From Acanthornis magna (lineage: Eukaryota > Chordata > Aves > Passeriformes > Acanthizidae): 64,000 bases of DNA. The notes under the pieces were generated by a model, which ran no database searches, was not told where the DNA came from, and was given only the letters and a program-made list of their open reading frames with translations. A program made the position numbers and the translations under genes. Location: positions 5,022,001-5,086,000 of the forward strand of contig JAWUZG010000159.1 of the NCBI GenBank assembly GCA_036785705.1, given 5' to 3'. Positions 10,059 through 22,732 of this stretch are shown piece after piece. How positions within the stretch are numbered: position 1 is the first letter of the stretch; each line of letters starts with the position of its first letter.

Positions 10059-10363
10059 ATAATAAGCCCTTAATAAGTGAGGGCTGGGTGGTGTTTTCTG
10101 CCTGCTGGCTTTAAACACAATTGTTTTTTCTCCAAGCTCCCCTTGTTTCACCCCTCTGGAGGCATGGATGCCCAGTCTTGGATGACTCGTGCAGCCCAGA
10201 CTCCTCCAGTTCACCTCCCACTGATGTCCCTGTGGCTGGCTTTAGGCCAGGACCCCTCAGCTGTTGTTTGCGGGCTCCAGCTGCTCTGCAGTGACAGTGA
10301 ATTCCCCCCTTCAATGACCTGTGCCCTGAACTCCCCAGTCATCCCCATTGCTGGGAGAGGACC

Positions 10364-10397
10364 AGGATGTGAGTGATGTGAGGATGTGAGTGATGTG
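10364..10397. repeat. 17-bp tandem duplication
   Basis: AGGATGTGAGTGATGTG occurs twice head to tail with no mismatch. Confidence 0.95.
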
Positions 10398-10628
10398 AGC
10401 GGTGGGCAGAGCAGGCAGAGGGTTATTTTGACCTCACCCCTCCTTGCTGCCATGTCTAGGCTGATCTGGGAGGCTCTGTGCTCTCCAGGATGTACGGCCC
10501 CAGGTCTGTGCACTGCTGTCCTTGTGGTGTCCCTGCTGGGAAAGGTAGTCCAGTGCCTGTTGGCTGTGCTTTTCAGGGGTGGCCACATCTTCCCATGCTT
10601 GGAGTACATCCACCACTGACCACAGAGG

Positions 10629-10653
10629 GCTCAGGGTTCTTGAAACCCTGAGC
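10629..10653. other. 10-bp hairpin
   Basis: GCTCAGGGTT and its exact reverse complement flank a 5-base loop. No T-run follows on either strand and no gene is next to it, so it is reported only as structure. Confidence 0.8.
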
Positions 10654-12732
10654 TGAGTGCAGGAAAAAAGCAGAGACCCGTGGCTGAATTGTTGCACCCA
10701 AGGGAGGGCTGGATCCAGCCTGTGCCAGTTCCTCTGACACAGCCACCTCATTTTCCTTGCATGGGAATGTTCACCCTGGCTTCTCTCCACCGTGTCCCTC
10801 TGAAAATCCACAGAAGAGGCTGTCAGAATCACTCAGCAGCAGGAAACACTGGGCACAAGGACTGTGGATTCCGGGATCTGCCCGAATCTGCTGTTCTTGG
10901 TGCTTCAGTGTCCCAGCTTGCTGCAGAGGCTTTCACCACCATTGAGGACGAGGCCACGTGAGAGCCCAGGAGCTGCTCCATAGCAGGGGCCAGGGGAAAG
11001 GTCCCAGTGCTGCTGTGCCTCCCCTGCAGCAGAGCTGGGGAAGGTGTTGGGCCGGGAGAAGCTAGCAAGACATAATTTGGCTCCGCATGTTTCTTGAGGT
11101 ATTCTGTCTAAGTAGGCTCAGCAGCTTTGCCTATCCCCATCTCAGTTTCCAGACCAAAGATGAGGTGCGAGGAACTGAACCACATTCCCTGGGAAGAGCT
11201 GATAGAGCCTCCCCCGCTTCTCCCCCTCCTCTGGTGCTTCAAACCAAAACAGCTGGAAACTTCTTGTGGCTGGAGATGTGCTGAGTGGCCTGGCTGGAGT
11301 TCAGGGAGAGGTAAAGCAATCCCACCCACCAGTAGCAAGGGCTCTGTGCCACTACCAGCCCTTGCGTGCCCTAAATCCTGCCTTCCTGGTAATTGCTATC
11401 TCCATAAATACCACTCGTCCGGCAAGAGAAGGGACTCGCATCACTGGGCTGTGTTTTATCGTGTGAAATATGAGGTGTGACACAACACGCTGGCATGAGG
11501 CGAAGCAGTTGTGTGCTGATGTGGTGACACACTTGAGGCAAAACTGGAAAATTTGATCCCTTCCTGCCCGCGGTCTCCCAGGCGCTGTGGTGAGCCTGAC
11601 TCGGGGATGTCGAGGGAAAATGGACCCGGGGCCAGCACCAGCTGCAGTTCACGAACTCAGACGTGTCAGGTTGGCAAGTGCCCACCAGGACGATGGGTTT
11701 GCTGGGCTTGGGTCCTGCCACAGCTGGATTATCCAGGCTGAGCACAGCCCAGCCAGGTTTGTCCCTGCTGAAGCTCAGGGGAGGTGAAGAATGCTGAGCT
11801 GGTCTTGGCACTGTTCTATCAGAGACGACTTTGGCCAGTTGTTAGTCTGGCTCCAGATCCAGCTCAAAAGGTCTCCCTGCTGCACCAGTTACCCTTTTCT
11901 CCTCCCTGCAGGACCAGGATTCATTGAATTCCTATTGAATTGAAAGCAGCAGAGCTGCTGAAGAACGACAGAGCAACATTTGTGTTTGGTTCTCCTGGAC
12001 GTGCAGGCCAAGAGTGATGGAGACCTGTGAACACCTTTCTGCGCTCCTTGCATTTGCTTCTTCACCTTTCTCTCCCTCATTTCTGTTTCTGGGTAACTTT
12101 TCTCCCTTTTTAAGCATGATGTTACAGAGACCAAAGCCCTGGACGAGGAGAATTTGCCCTCTCCTCCGGCACAGTTTGTTTCTGTTTTCACTGCCTGGGG
12201 AGAGAATGATGCTGTCCATTAATGACCATGAAACCATATCAGTCCCAGTCAATTTCCTTGGAGTTCCCATGTGGATTTTGTAAAACCGATGTCAAAACCA
12301 GCCCAACAAAGCCACACAGTGAATACTAATTTCTGTCACTTCTAGCACAGCACTTGCCCAGGGAAATGAGGACCAGCAACGTTCCCTTGGGTGGATGTGT
12401 ACACACACACTCATCCCGAAGGGTTTCTGGCTTTTTATGTAATACAAGTGCCTTGAAACAGATCTGTTTGCTCTGAAGAGCAAAGGATTAATGAATAATG
12501 TGCAATTACAGCCTGTACAGGAGGTAGCAAGTAAGAACAGCTCCAGCTTTGCTCCTTTCCCAGGATTTGTTTCATGTGCACGTTGAGGAGTGCTTGTTTA
12601 AACTAATACCTCTCTTTCTGTTCTTTGGGGTAGATTTCTGGTGTTGACTGCAGAGACGAGCAAATCTCAGGAAGTTTGGAGCCTGTTTTTCCAGCTCAGG
12701 TCATTGCCCAAATGGTGAGCACATGAACGTGG

Positions 12733-12842
12733 ACTTTGTTTCTGTTTTGCAGATGGGAAAACCCAGGCCAAGGGTGATGTGAGCCATGGAGAGACCAACC
12801 TTTGACTGAAAGTGACACAGATAACACTCAAGTCTGAGCCCT
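12733..12842 (-). mobile_element. Possible MIR-like SINE fragment
   Basis: The plus strand has TTTTGCAGATGGGAAAACCC near the start and GACACAGATAACACTCAAGT near the end, in the order of an antisense MIR. The middle is degenerate. Confidence 0.4.
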
Positions 12843-14357
12843 CACCAGCAGATCAAGACCTCCATATCACTAGAAAAATGTGCTGATGTATTCACTGCAC
12901 ATACTGCTCCCTCAGAGGAGCAGAAGTGTGCACATCATTAAAAGGAAATATTTTATGCTGATCATTCCCACATGCCTGCTCTGTATATATCTGGGTTCTT
13001 AAGCAGCACCCATTCTGCACATAATGTCATGCATTTGCATCTCACAAAGAAGATCAGACCTCCTCAGGCTAAGGAATTGTGTTCTGGGTCCTGATAAAAC
13101 CATTTTATGGAGATGAATAACTTGTGTGGTTTCATGCTTCCTTTCCCTGAAATGCCATTAGATGAACATCAAGTGCTTTTGTATTTATTTGAGGGAATTT
13201 CCTTTCAGACTTTGCAGGCAGAGAAAAAAATGGGCATGGGAAGGGAGCTAGGACTGAATTATGCCTGTGACTGGCAGTGCCTCAGCGAGAGCCCAGGAGC
13301 TCGGCTTGCTGCCTCATTTATATCCATCAGAGGTGCCATGAGCTGCAGACTGGGATAAGTTACCTCGTCTGAAGGACTGAAATACCACATCAAAGCTCCA
13401 CGTGGATCAAAGGTGAAAGCAACAGGCATTCCCGTCTGGCTCATCTTTCAGACCTTTCTCTCTCTTTAGTTTCCACTTTGAATCTGATAATGTGGCCTGA
13501 ACGCAGCCTTTCATGAGCCCTCATTCCTCAGGGCACAGGTGGGACGGAGCGTGCATTTCCTTGTCAGCAGGCTCCGTGGGGCTTGGGATTTCCAGGCTGT
13601 GCTCTCAGGCAGCAGTGATGGAAAAGATCTATCATTTTGAACGAGGCAGAGCAAGACTGATGGAGTTGGTGCAGCAGAGCAGAGCTCTCCTGCCCAGGTA
13701 CAGATCGGGGTGCAGATCTACAGAGAGCTGCTCGACAGTGAAGCACCAAAATTCAGCTGCAGCATTCCTGCCCTCCCAGGGAATCAAACCCACCATTCAA
13801 GACTTTATATGAAGAGACACTGAAGGATCTGTGAGCCTTGGAGAGGACACACTCAAACACGTGGGGTAAAACTGAGAAGGCTGCGTGCACTGACACACAG
13901 GGCCCAGTGGCATTTGGAAGCACAGTGAAAATTTTTATGCTAAATAAAGTAAATGTAGAAGTAAATGGCTTCAGAAACTCAGAAGGGAGCCTTTCACCTC
14001 ACTGCTGCGTGATTTCTGTCACAGGAGGCAGATGAAGCTGTGTTGCTCAGTGTCTATGAAAATCTGGATGTTAACTCTTCCATACTGTAGGTTTATCCTG
14101 CAGTGTTTCTTGTCAGAGAGGATCAGAGTTATCACAGCATGAAGGAAAGGCCTCATGACCTGAAAAAAAATCTTGATTCTGACATTTTCCATCATTCAGA
14201 TTCAGACCCTTTCACTCATGTCACCAAACTTTTATTGAGTCCCTAGTGGCTCTCTCTGTGGGGAAGTCTCTCTTTGATAGATGTTCTCAGCTGTGTATTC
14301 CTGCTGCAGTTTGGTGTCAGAATCGATAGATGTGCTTAAGTGGGATTTGTGGAGATG
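12843..14357. other. Intergenic, no gene seen
   Basis: No exon or RNA gene recognised. A stretch at 14225-14260 containing TTTTATTGAGTCCCTAGTGG faintly resembles an old L2-type repeat but is too short to claim. Confidence 0.5.
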
Positions 14358-14450
14358 TCTTCTGGGTTCAGATCTCGGTGCTACTGCACAAGGCCTTAGC
14401 AAATAGCTTTTGAATTCTAGACCCTCCTATATCTGTGGGTTCATGTAATA
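14358..14450 (+). mobile_element. Possible MIR-like SINE fragment
   Basis: TTCTGGGTTCAGATCTCGG followed by TGCTACTGCAC, CCTTAGCAAATAGCTTTTGA and CCTCCTATATCTGTGG parallels a sense-strand MIR from its RNA polymerase III B-box-like part to its core. Divergence is high. Confidence 0.45.
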
Positions 14451-15114
14451 TGAAATATCACATTATGTTAAAGCTGAGCTGGATTCCTGCATGTCAGGGT
14501 TGATCCCCGAGGTTTATAAAGCTGTTCAGACTGGCAGCAAGATGAACAAGGCAATTGTATGGTTCTTTCCCCTGCTCCAATCTGCAAAAAGAAAACACTG
14601 TGAGTCACCAGCCAGGGAAGTTGTACTTTATTCAGCAGGAAGCTTTGCAGATTCTCTGCTCCCAGATCTCGTTACACTCTTCCATCCCACCACTCTGGAA
14701 AAACTCCCACGGAAAGACAGGCAGATATTTTAATCAAGAAATGGCCCTTATTTCCATTAGCAACAGCTGTTTTCCTTTTAATTCAATTCTCCATTCTGCA
14801 GTCTGTTTATGAAAGCTGCCATTAATTACGTTTTTCATCAGTCAATGTTCAGAGATGGCTAATGGCCCAGCACACCTAATTAGTCCTTCATGTATGATAA
14901 TGTTTCATCAAGTCTCTGGTTGGTGTGCAGGGCAGATCTCCGCTGTGCAGCGGAGCTGGGAGCAGGGCTGCCCAGACTCTCCTGGCGGGGACAGATCCGG
15001 TTACAGCCGCGTTCCTGGTGCTGCCAGCGTGGGGAGCTGGGGCTGCGATAACAGCCACTGCCAGCAGTGCCTTCCAATGGCACTCTGAGCATGCCAGCAG
15101 CAGGGTGAAGAATT
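14451..15114. other. Intergenic, no gene seen
   Basis: No supported feature. A GC-richer patch at 14920-15090 carries overlapping chance frames only. Confidence 0.55.
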
Positions 15115-15222
15115 CAAGCTGCCTTTGCAAGCTCTTTGAAGACAGGGAGTGCAGAGACTGGAATTACAGCTCCTTTTGGTTTTGTTTCTAATGATGCACT
15201 CGATAAATGTTAGTGATGGCTA
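15115..15222 (+). mobile_element. LINE2-like 3' end
   Basis: CAAGCTCTTTGAAGACAGGG at 15128-15147 is followed about 70 bases later by GCACTCGATAAATGTTAGTG at 15196-15215. Both blocks and their spacing match the 3' end shared by L2 LINEs and their SINEs. No coding part is left. Confidence 0.65.
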
Positions 15223-18200
15223 AATTCACTGTGCTAGAGTGCCTTCCTTTAGCTTTTTCCATGCAGAAGCCTTCTGGTCATCCTTGCCCAGGTATTCCCA
15301 GTCGATCCATCTGTCTCTAGCCACAGAGCTGGCTGCTTGTGATGCAAAGAGTGTTCCCTTCTTTAATGTCACTGTGGAGACACTGCCATGACTCAGCCTC
15401 ACTTACTCAGTGATGAATTTGGGTTCAGGCAGGTCTTTGCTTAGGTATAGCCAAAGGTTTGACACCACTGTCCAGAAACTATGGGCATGGAAAACAACTC
15501 ATCTTTGTTCAACAAGATGCAGGAGGAGGTGGAACGGATTCTTCACATACCTTAATGCTGGAGCTGGAGTTTGAACATCACACTCAGTTGGAGATTTGCC
15601 TTCATTTTGACGGTGTTTGCAGCTGCAAATAATAGCAATAGTTATTGGCAGGTAGCCTCAGGTAAGAAACATTTCAAATCCTCCAGTACAGAGATAGCTT
15701 TGAAAAATATCCCCACCTGTCACCACCGTGTATTGCAATCCCATCAGCGTGTGTGCAGAGCTGTCTCTGTTCCCTCGCCCAGGCTGTCACCTGCAGGGTT
15801 CAGGGCATTGTGGAAAACTGCATGAACTGAGTAGGGGCATGTTTTGTTTATCTTGGTAGGAAAGTGGCAAACGACCAGGGCAGGATTTGCAGTCATGTAT
15901 TGCATAAGGCAGTCACTCACCTCCAGCCTTCCCTGCGCCTGAGGCAGTCCGGACCTACGATCACTCCTTGCTCACTCCACTTGCCTTTGCTGTGAGCCCC
16001 ACGGGAGGCAGCAGGAAAGTCAAACTGATGCAGCAGCATTTGCTGTATGTAATAATAACAATGTTCAGCAGTGACACCACCTCACTGTTAATGAGATGCT
16101 CTAATATTCTGTCTGATGCTGCAGGTATTTCTCTGTTCTGTACAATCACATCAGGCTTATGCAGAGTATTCAATTGGCCAATTTCTGACTGTGACCACAC
16201 TAAATTAAAGCCTTTTGACTGTTGGAGGAATGAATCTGCCATGCTGCTAAACAGACAGAAGCTTTTTCATAAGACATCTGCTTCCAAAGCAAATGAAATC
16301 TGCTTTGATTTTCATGGCCTGTCGAGGGATGAGAGCAGCACTGCAAGGAATCATACAGGATTGGCTCAGAAACAGTCTAAAGGAAGATAGAAGAGCAGCC
16401 AAGGTGCTGGCATTTGAGAATGAGAAAATGCAAGTGACCTGTTAAAGAATACGTGCTGCTCCCAAAGCCTCCAGGTCTCATGCTGCAAAGGGGTATAATT
16501 GCAGACAAAATAGGTTTAGACACAGAATAACTCTGCATTTACTATCACTCTGACCTAACATGATTTTTTGGCAGGGGAAGGAAGGCGAGTGTCCTACTGC
16601 TATTCATTGTGCAGTCACCTGAACTGGTGTTTGATCACCTCAACTTTGAGCTCTCCTCTGAAATGTCTCAGCTGGAAAGTGCTGGATTTATGGAGCTCTT
16701 GCAACGGTGTTATAAGAAATGTTCTAGCAGGGTGTTATGGTCCTGCTGTCAAGTCCTTCACTGGAATCCCAGAGTAATTCCAGTGCAGCTGATGGGTTAC
16801 TGTCGTGTAAGTGAAGGCAGCATTCATCTCTTGGACGTCACCTTTTGGCCTCTTCTGTTGGCAAATGAACCTGATGTAATATTGCAAAAACACATCCTTT
16901 GAGTGAAAGTGATAAGAAAGACAAATGTTTGACTTTAGCCAGGGAATTTAAAACTCTGAGTCCTTTGAAGATTGCTGAGTTCTGCGCTGTGTTAGTCGTC
17001 CATATCTATCTAAGAAAACACTCATTTCATCACAACTGGTGACATAAATTCAGACTTGTGAGCAAATGGCTAGGTTGAGTTAAATCACCTCTCTATCTGC
17101 TAATGGCATTTTTGCTTTTGCTTCATGATGAAGGTTATCTCCCTGTTTGGAAATTATAACCTACAACTGTTAGACAGCATTATCTGCAGACTTGGGTGAG
17201 ATAATTTGTATGAAAAATCCAGGGAATCTGGAGCTTATTGGCTTCCATTCGCATGAGGCTGAAACTCTTCAGGACTTCCAGTCGCCCTCACATATTCCTG
17301 CTGCTATCCGGTGGGGAAGGAATAGCAGCTGGCAGATGATGGATAGCAATGCTGCAGCCCAAAGTAAGGTTAGCAGTGACATCACTGATAGAAAGGGAAG
17401 CAGCTTGAGCTGTTTATAAAACTCCAGTTGGGAAGTTTGCCCCAGACTGCATTAGCCTCTGTTCGCTGCCTACCCTGCTTTTCCCCACTCAAATTCCAAA
17501 CTCCTTCAAGGGAAACAAACATCTGCAGAGACACAATGTTAATTGTTCTACTTAGGGCTGCTGTTTACATTTTTGGTGCAGGCAAGTCAAAGCATGTCAA
17601 GGCTATCCTGATGGCTAAAACAATCCAGAAATCTTGTTCCGGCTGAAATAACACGGGTCTGGATTCTGATTTCACCTACCAAACCTTTTGGGATTGGCCA
17701 TGGAGGGTGGAAATCAGAATCTGTAGAAATCAGAGGGTGCAAAAAAAAGTAGCAGAGAGGCTGGTAAGAGGGTGAATGTGCTGGAGCCACCAGGGAAACA
17801 TCACAAGGTTAATGCAGTTTTCCATTATCTGAAAACAGGGGGATTACTCTGCATTTGTAAGCTTAAAATTGCCAGCTTCCCCGGGTTCTGCTCCCATCAC
17901 AGTCCAGCCTAATGGCTCCTTATCAGGAATGATGAATCGCTCTTGAGCCTACACTTTGGTCCCTAATTTCCACTTTCCTTACGTCTGCTTAAAGTCCTTT
18001 TTAATTTTAACACGTACAGCAGCCTCTGAGCCAAGCGTGGCCCTGGTGCTCGCAGTCATTCTGGTAATTACCGTGCTCGCCAGGTCCCTTTAGGATGCAA
18101 TTTCAATGGGGTGTGACTTTCACAATATTTTTTTTCTTGTTGTTGCTCGAGCCACTCCAGGAAGGAACTGTTAAACACGAGTCTCAGCAGGATCCATCAT

Positions 18201-20103
18201 GACTGAGGACAGAACAGAATGTAATGAAACAGGGTGAATACGTGTCTCGCTGAGCAGGATATGTTCTCTTATTTATATGGTTGATAAAGCTTTGGCTGAG
18301 GTTCAAAAAGGTGTTCAGCTTTCATCTCTCTGTCTTCCTTCCTCCACTCCCCTAAATATTAATGCTGCACTCATACCTCCCAAATTCATGGCTACTTCGA
18401 TTGTTTACAGGTTTTTTTAATAAAGGATTTGACCTCTTGCCTGTGCAGTTACACAAGCCCTTCTCTGTCCTCACGCCGATGCTCTCTCCATCTCACTTTG
18501 TCCTTGGCTTCTCCACAGCCTGGCTGGCTCGGTCCGAGGCAGTGCAAGGGAGCAGACACTGCATCACTGCAGTCGGGAATTCTGGGGAGCAGTTTCCTTG
18601 TCCCTGCTCGGGCTGTGGCCCCGCTTGCACAGGGCTGTGTGTGGGCAGCAGTGTGTTGGTGTCCCTGTGCCAGGGCGTTTGGCACCCTGGGCTCGTTTGG
18701 AATCATTCGTGCCCTGGTCCTTTCTTTGGGCTTGGGGCAAGGTGACACGGCTGTGTGGGAAGCTGAGGCTGTGCAGGAAGTGTGTGGCAGTGCTGGCAAC
18801 AGAAGTCACATCTCCTGAGTCCCACCTGGTCCATTAACCATAAACCCATTTTCCCTCAGTAACTGAGTGCAACAAAAACAGTCTCCTTTACATTATTTAC
18901 GTGCTGGGAGAGCAGGGGCAGCTCTGTGAGAAAGTTATGTGGCAGAGAAAAGGCAGCAGGATTGTGAAGTGCCAGGTGACAGTGGGAGGAAGGTTTTGTG
19001 GGGTCACGGTGTGCCTGTTGAACCCCGAGCTTCTCAATAAGCACAGTTTAACAGCTGGGTTCCCGGGCAGGAGGAGATGCTAGGGCATCCAGTGACTGTC
19101 TGTCCACATGGATATCCGTGCCAGGAGGAGGGGAAGGACGTGTATCTCCTGCAATGCTGACTGTTTCTTCCTGGCACCAATTGCTCCCTTCATGGGATCC
19201 ATGTCTCGAGACACTTTTCACAAAAATTACAGCAGCTGGGAGTCAATCAATCACACTGTTCTGCTTTGATCATGTGCTCTGCCGTTTCTGTATCAGCCAA
19301 CATACAGATCGTGAAATTCTCCTTTATCACCTTTTTGGCTGTGTTTGCACTGCAAAATTACGGTACTTGAATTAGGGCCCGTGTTTATGAAAAGAGACAA
19401 GAATGATTGATATTTATGTGAGCATGAATTAAACCAGTATTTTTAATTCCATGGCAATTAATTAAATCAAGGCAGTGACAAATAAGAGCATAGACATCCA
19501 ATTAGGTGCTGTTGTACTGGCATATGAAGAAAATAAAAAAAATTTTCTGACGTAATGTGATTTGGATCAGGCCCTTAAGAAGGAATAGACTTTCTGCTCC
19601 AAATAATTATTCATTTGATTGCTATCAGAACAGGAATTTACTACAGTGTCTCTGGCCAGCCTGTCCTCTCCATCTGAAGAGGCTTGAGTTTTTGTCCTCC
19701 CAGAAAAGAGTGCGTATACACAATGCAGCAGCAAAAAGCTGTGAATGAAAAAATGTTACAAAATCATTTGTAGTTGGTAGCTGGGAAGGAGTGTGAAAGT
19801 GATGCAATATAATGTTTATTTTCTCTCAGTTAAGCACATCTAGGGACATCCCCAATGTGCAGGGAGATGAGCTGGCTGGTGATATGACCCTGCTTCTGCA
19901 AGGGACCAGGCAGCAGAGTTTGTGAGCAGCCTCTGCTCCTGGTCCCACATCTTCCCAGGTCACAAGGGACTCGGATCATTTTGCTTTCCCTTAACTCATC
20001 TCGCACACCCCTCTGCGCCCCGCGGGCTGACATGTCACAGAAGCTGCTCCGGAGGCAGGAGGGCAGGGATGCTGGGGCAGATTGGGTGAGCGGGGCCAGG
20101 GCC
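15223..20103. other. Intergenic, no gene seen
   Basis: About 4.9 kb without a recognised exon, RNA gene or clear repeat. The part at 19400-19560 is AT-rich with several TAATTA-type motifs (for example ATTAATTAAATC near 19458) and could be regulatory, but nothing in the sequence proves it. Confidence 0.55.
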
Positions 20104-21801
20104 GGAGCGCAGGCAGCGAGATGGGACACAAGCTGGAGAGCAGGCAGCGGGATGGGACACACGCTGGAGAGCAGGCTCCGGGATGGGACACACGCTGGAG
20201 AGCAGGCTCCGGGATGGGACACACGCTGGAGAGCAGGCTCCGGGATGGGACACACACTGGAGAGCAGGCTCCGGGGTGGGACACACACTGGAGAGCAGGC
20301 AGAGAGATGGGACACACGCTGGAGAGCAGGCTCCGGGATGGGACACACGCTGGAGAGCAGGCAGAGAGATGGGACACACGCTGGAGAGCAGGCTCCGGGG
20401 TGGGACACACACTGGAGAGCAGGCTCCGGGGTGGGACACACACTGGAGAGCAGGCTCCGGGATGGGACACACGCTGGAGAGCAGGCTCCGGGATGGGACA
20501 CACGCTGGAGAGCAGGCTCCGGGGTGGGACACACACTGGAGAGCAGGCTCCGGGATGGGACACACACTGGAGAGCAGGCTGCGGGATGGGACACACGCTG
20601 GAGAGCAGGGAATGGGATGGGACACACGCTGGAGAGCAGGCTCCGGGATGGGACACACGCTGGAGAGCAGGCAGAGAGATGGGACACACGCTGGAGAGCA
20701 GGCAGAGAGATGGGACACACACTGGAGAGCAGGCAGAGAGATGGGACACACGCTGGAGAGCAGGCAGAGAGATGGGACACACGCTGGAGAGCAGGCTGCG
20801 GGATGGGACACACGCTGGAGCGCGGTGGGACCGGGATGGGACACACGCTGGAGAGCAGGCTCCGGGATGGGACACACTGGAGCCCAGGCTCCGGGGTGGG
20901 ACACACACTGGAGAGCAGGCTCCGGGGTGGGACACACGCTGGAGAGCAGGCAGTGGGGTGGGACACACGCTGGAGAGCAGGCTCCGGGATGGGACACACG
21001 CTGGAGAGCAGGCTCCGGGGTGGGACACACGCTGGAGAGCAGGCAGCGGGATGGGACACACGCTGGAGAGCAGGCTCCGGGATGGGACACACGCTGGAGA
21101 GCAGGCTCCGGGATGGGACACACGCTGGAGAGCAGGCTCCGGGATGGGACACACGCTGGAGAGCAGGCAGAGAGATGGGACACACGCTGGAGAGCAGGCA
21201 GCGGGGTGGGACACACGCTGGAGAGCAGGCTCCGGGATGGGACACACGCTCGAGCGCGGTGGGACCGGGATGGGACACACGCTGGAGAGCAGGGAATGGG
21301 ATGGGACACACGCTGGAGAGCAGGCTCCGGGGTGGGACACACACTGGAGCTCAGGCTCCGGGATGGGACACACGCTGGAGAGCAGGCTCCGGGATGGGAC
21401 ACACGCTGGAGAGCAGGCTCCGGGATGGGACACACGCTGGAGAGCAGGCTCTGGGGTGGGACACACGCTGGAGAGCAGGCTGCGGGATGGGACACACACT
21501 GGAGAGCAGGCAATGGGATGGGACACACGCTGGAGAGCAGGCAATGGGATGGGACACACGCTGGAGAGCAGGCTCCGGGATGGGACACACGCTGGAGAGC
21601 AGGCTCCGGGGTGGGACACACGCTGGAGCGCGGTGGGACCGGGATGGGACACACACTGGAGAGCAGGCAGAGAGATGGGACACACGCTGGAGCGCGGTGG
21701 GACCGGGATGGGACACACGCTGGAGAGCAGGCTCCGGGGTGGGACACACACTGGAGAGCAGGCTCCGGGATGGGACACACGCTGGAGAGCAGGCTCCGGG
21801 A

Positions 21802-22079
21802 TGGGACACACGCTGGAGAGCAGGCTCCGGGGTGGGACACACGCTGGAGAGCAGGCTGCGGAATGGGACACACGCTGGAGAGCAGGCTCCGGGGTGGGAC
21901 ACACGCTGGAGAGCAGGCTCCGGGGTGGGACACACGCTGGAGAGCAGGCAGAGAGATGGGACACACGCTGGAGCCCAGGCTCCGGGGTGGGACACACGCT
22001 GGAGCCCAGGCTCCGGGGTGGGACACACGCTGGAGAGCAGGCAGAGAGATGGGACACACGCTGGAGCCCAGGCTCCGGG
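21802..22079. repeat. Duplicated 278-bp block inside the array, copy 1
   Basis: This block is identical to 22205-22482. The offset is 403 bp, exactly 13 units. The block contains the rare GCGGAATGGG unit once, which anchors the alignment at 21858 and 22261. The copies part at single bases at both ends (21801 against 22204, 22080 against 22483). Confidence 0.9.
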
Positions 22080-22204
22080 ATGGGACACACGCTGGAGAGC
22101 AGGCTCCGGGGTGGGACACACACTGGAGCTCAGGCTCCGGGGTGGGACACACGCTGGAGCCCAGGCTCCGGGGTGGGACACACACTGGAGCTCAGGCTCC
22201 GGGG

Positions 22205-22482
22205 TGGGACACACGCTGGAGAGCAGGCTCCGGGGTGGGACACACGCTGGAGAGCAGGCTGCGGAATGGGACACACGCTGGAGAGCAGGCTCCGGGGTGG
22301 GACACACGCTGGAGAGCAGGCTCCGGGGTGGGACACACGCTGGAGAGCAGGCAGAGAGATGGGACACACGCTGGAGCCCAGGCTCCGGGGTGGGACACAC
22401 GCTGGAGCCCAGGCTCCGGGGTGGGACACACGCTGGAGAGCAGGCAGAGAGATGGGACACACGCTGGAGCCCAGGCTCCGGG
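22205..22482. repeat. Duplicated 278-bp block inside the array, copy 2
   Basis: Identical partner of 21802-22079. Beyond its right edge the two copies stay alike but differ by about one inserted unit, as expected after unequal exchange or slippage. Confidence 0.9.
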
Positions 22483-22732
22483 GTGGGACACACGCTGGAG
22501 CCCAGGCTCCGGGATGGGACACACGCTGGAGAGCAGGCTCCGGGGTGGGACACACACTGGAGCTCAGGCTCCGGGGTGGGACACACGCTGGAGAGCAGGC
22601 TCCGGGATGGGACACACGCTGGAGCCCAGGCTCCGGGGTGGGACACACACTGGAGCTCAGGCTCCGGGGTGGGACACACGCTGGAGAGCAGGCTCCGGGA
22701 TGGGACACACTGGAGCCCAGGCTCCGGGATGG

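Larger units (their letters stand above)
9579..10119 (+). mobile_element. Solo LTR of an ERVL-type endogenous retrovirus
   Basis: The 541-bp element opens with TGTCCTGGTTTCAGCTGG and closes near TTAAACACA, giving TG...CA ends. Its interior follows the order I know from avian ERVL LTRs: GTGCTGTGTTTTGGATTT, a GCACAAGAA block with GGGACATGGCCAGGACAGCT, CAAAGGGATATTCCA, and a polyadenylation region with ATTAAACTGTCTTTATCTCA. No gag, pol or env sequence adjoins it, so it is a solo LTR left by recombination. The usual TATA position is replaced by an A-run near 9829. Flanks (GACAA left, ATTGT right) give no direct target duplication, so the right edge may be eroded. Confidence 0.9.
10120..12732. other. 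Intergenic, no gene seen
   Basis: Moderately GC-rich. Several open frames of 60-146 codons overlap on both strands and match nothing recognisable. Two small structures are listed separately. A short CpG-richer patch near 11565-11700 is too small to call an island. Confidence 0.55.

Noticed and set aside
10629..10653. Transcription terminator or microRNA hairpin
   Set aside because: The 10-bp stem is too short for a microRNA precursor and there is no T-run or adjacent gene.
11125..11175. Another MIR fragment
   Set aside because: It has a CTCAGTTTCC-like match in one orientation and a GATGAGG-like match in the other, so the order is inconsistent.
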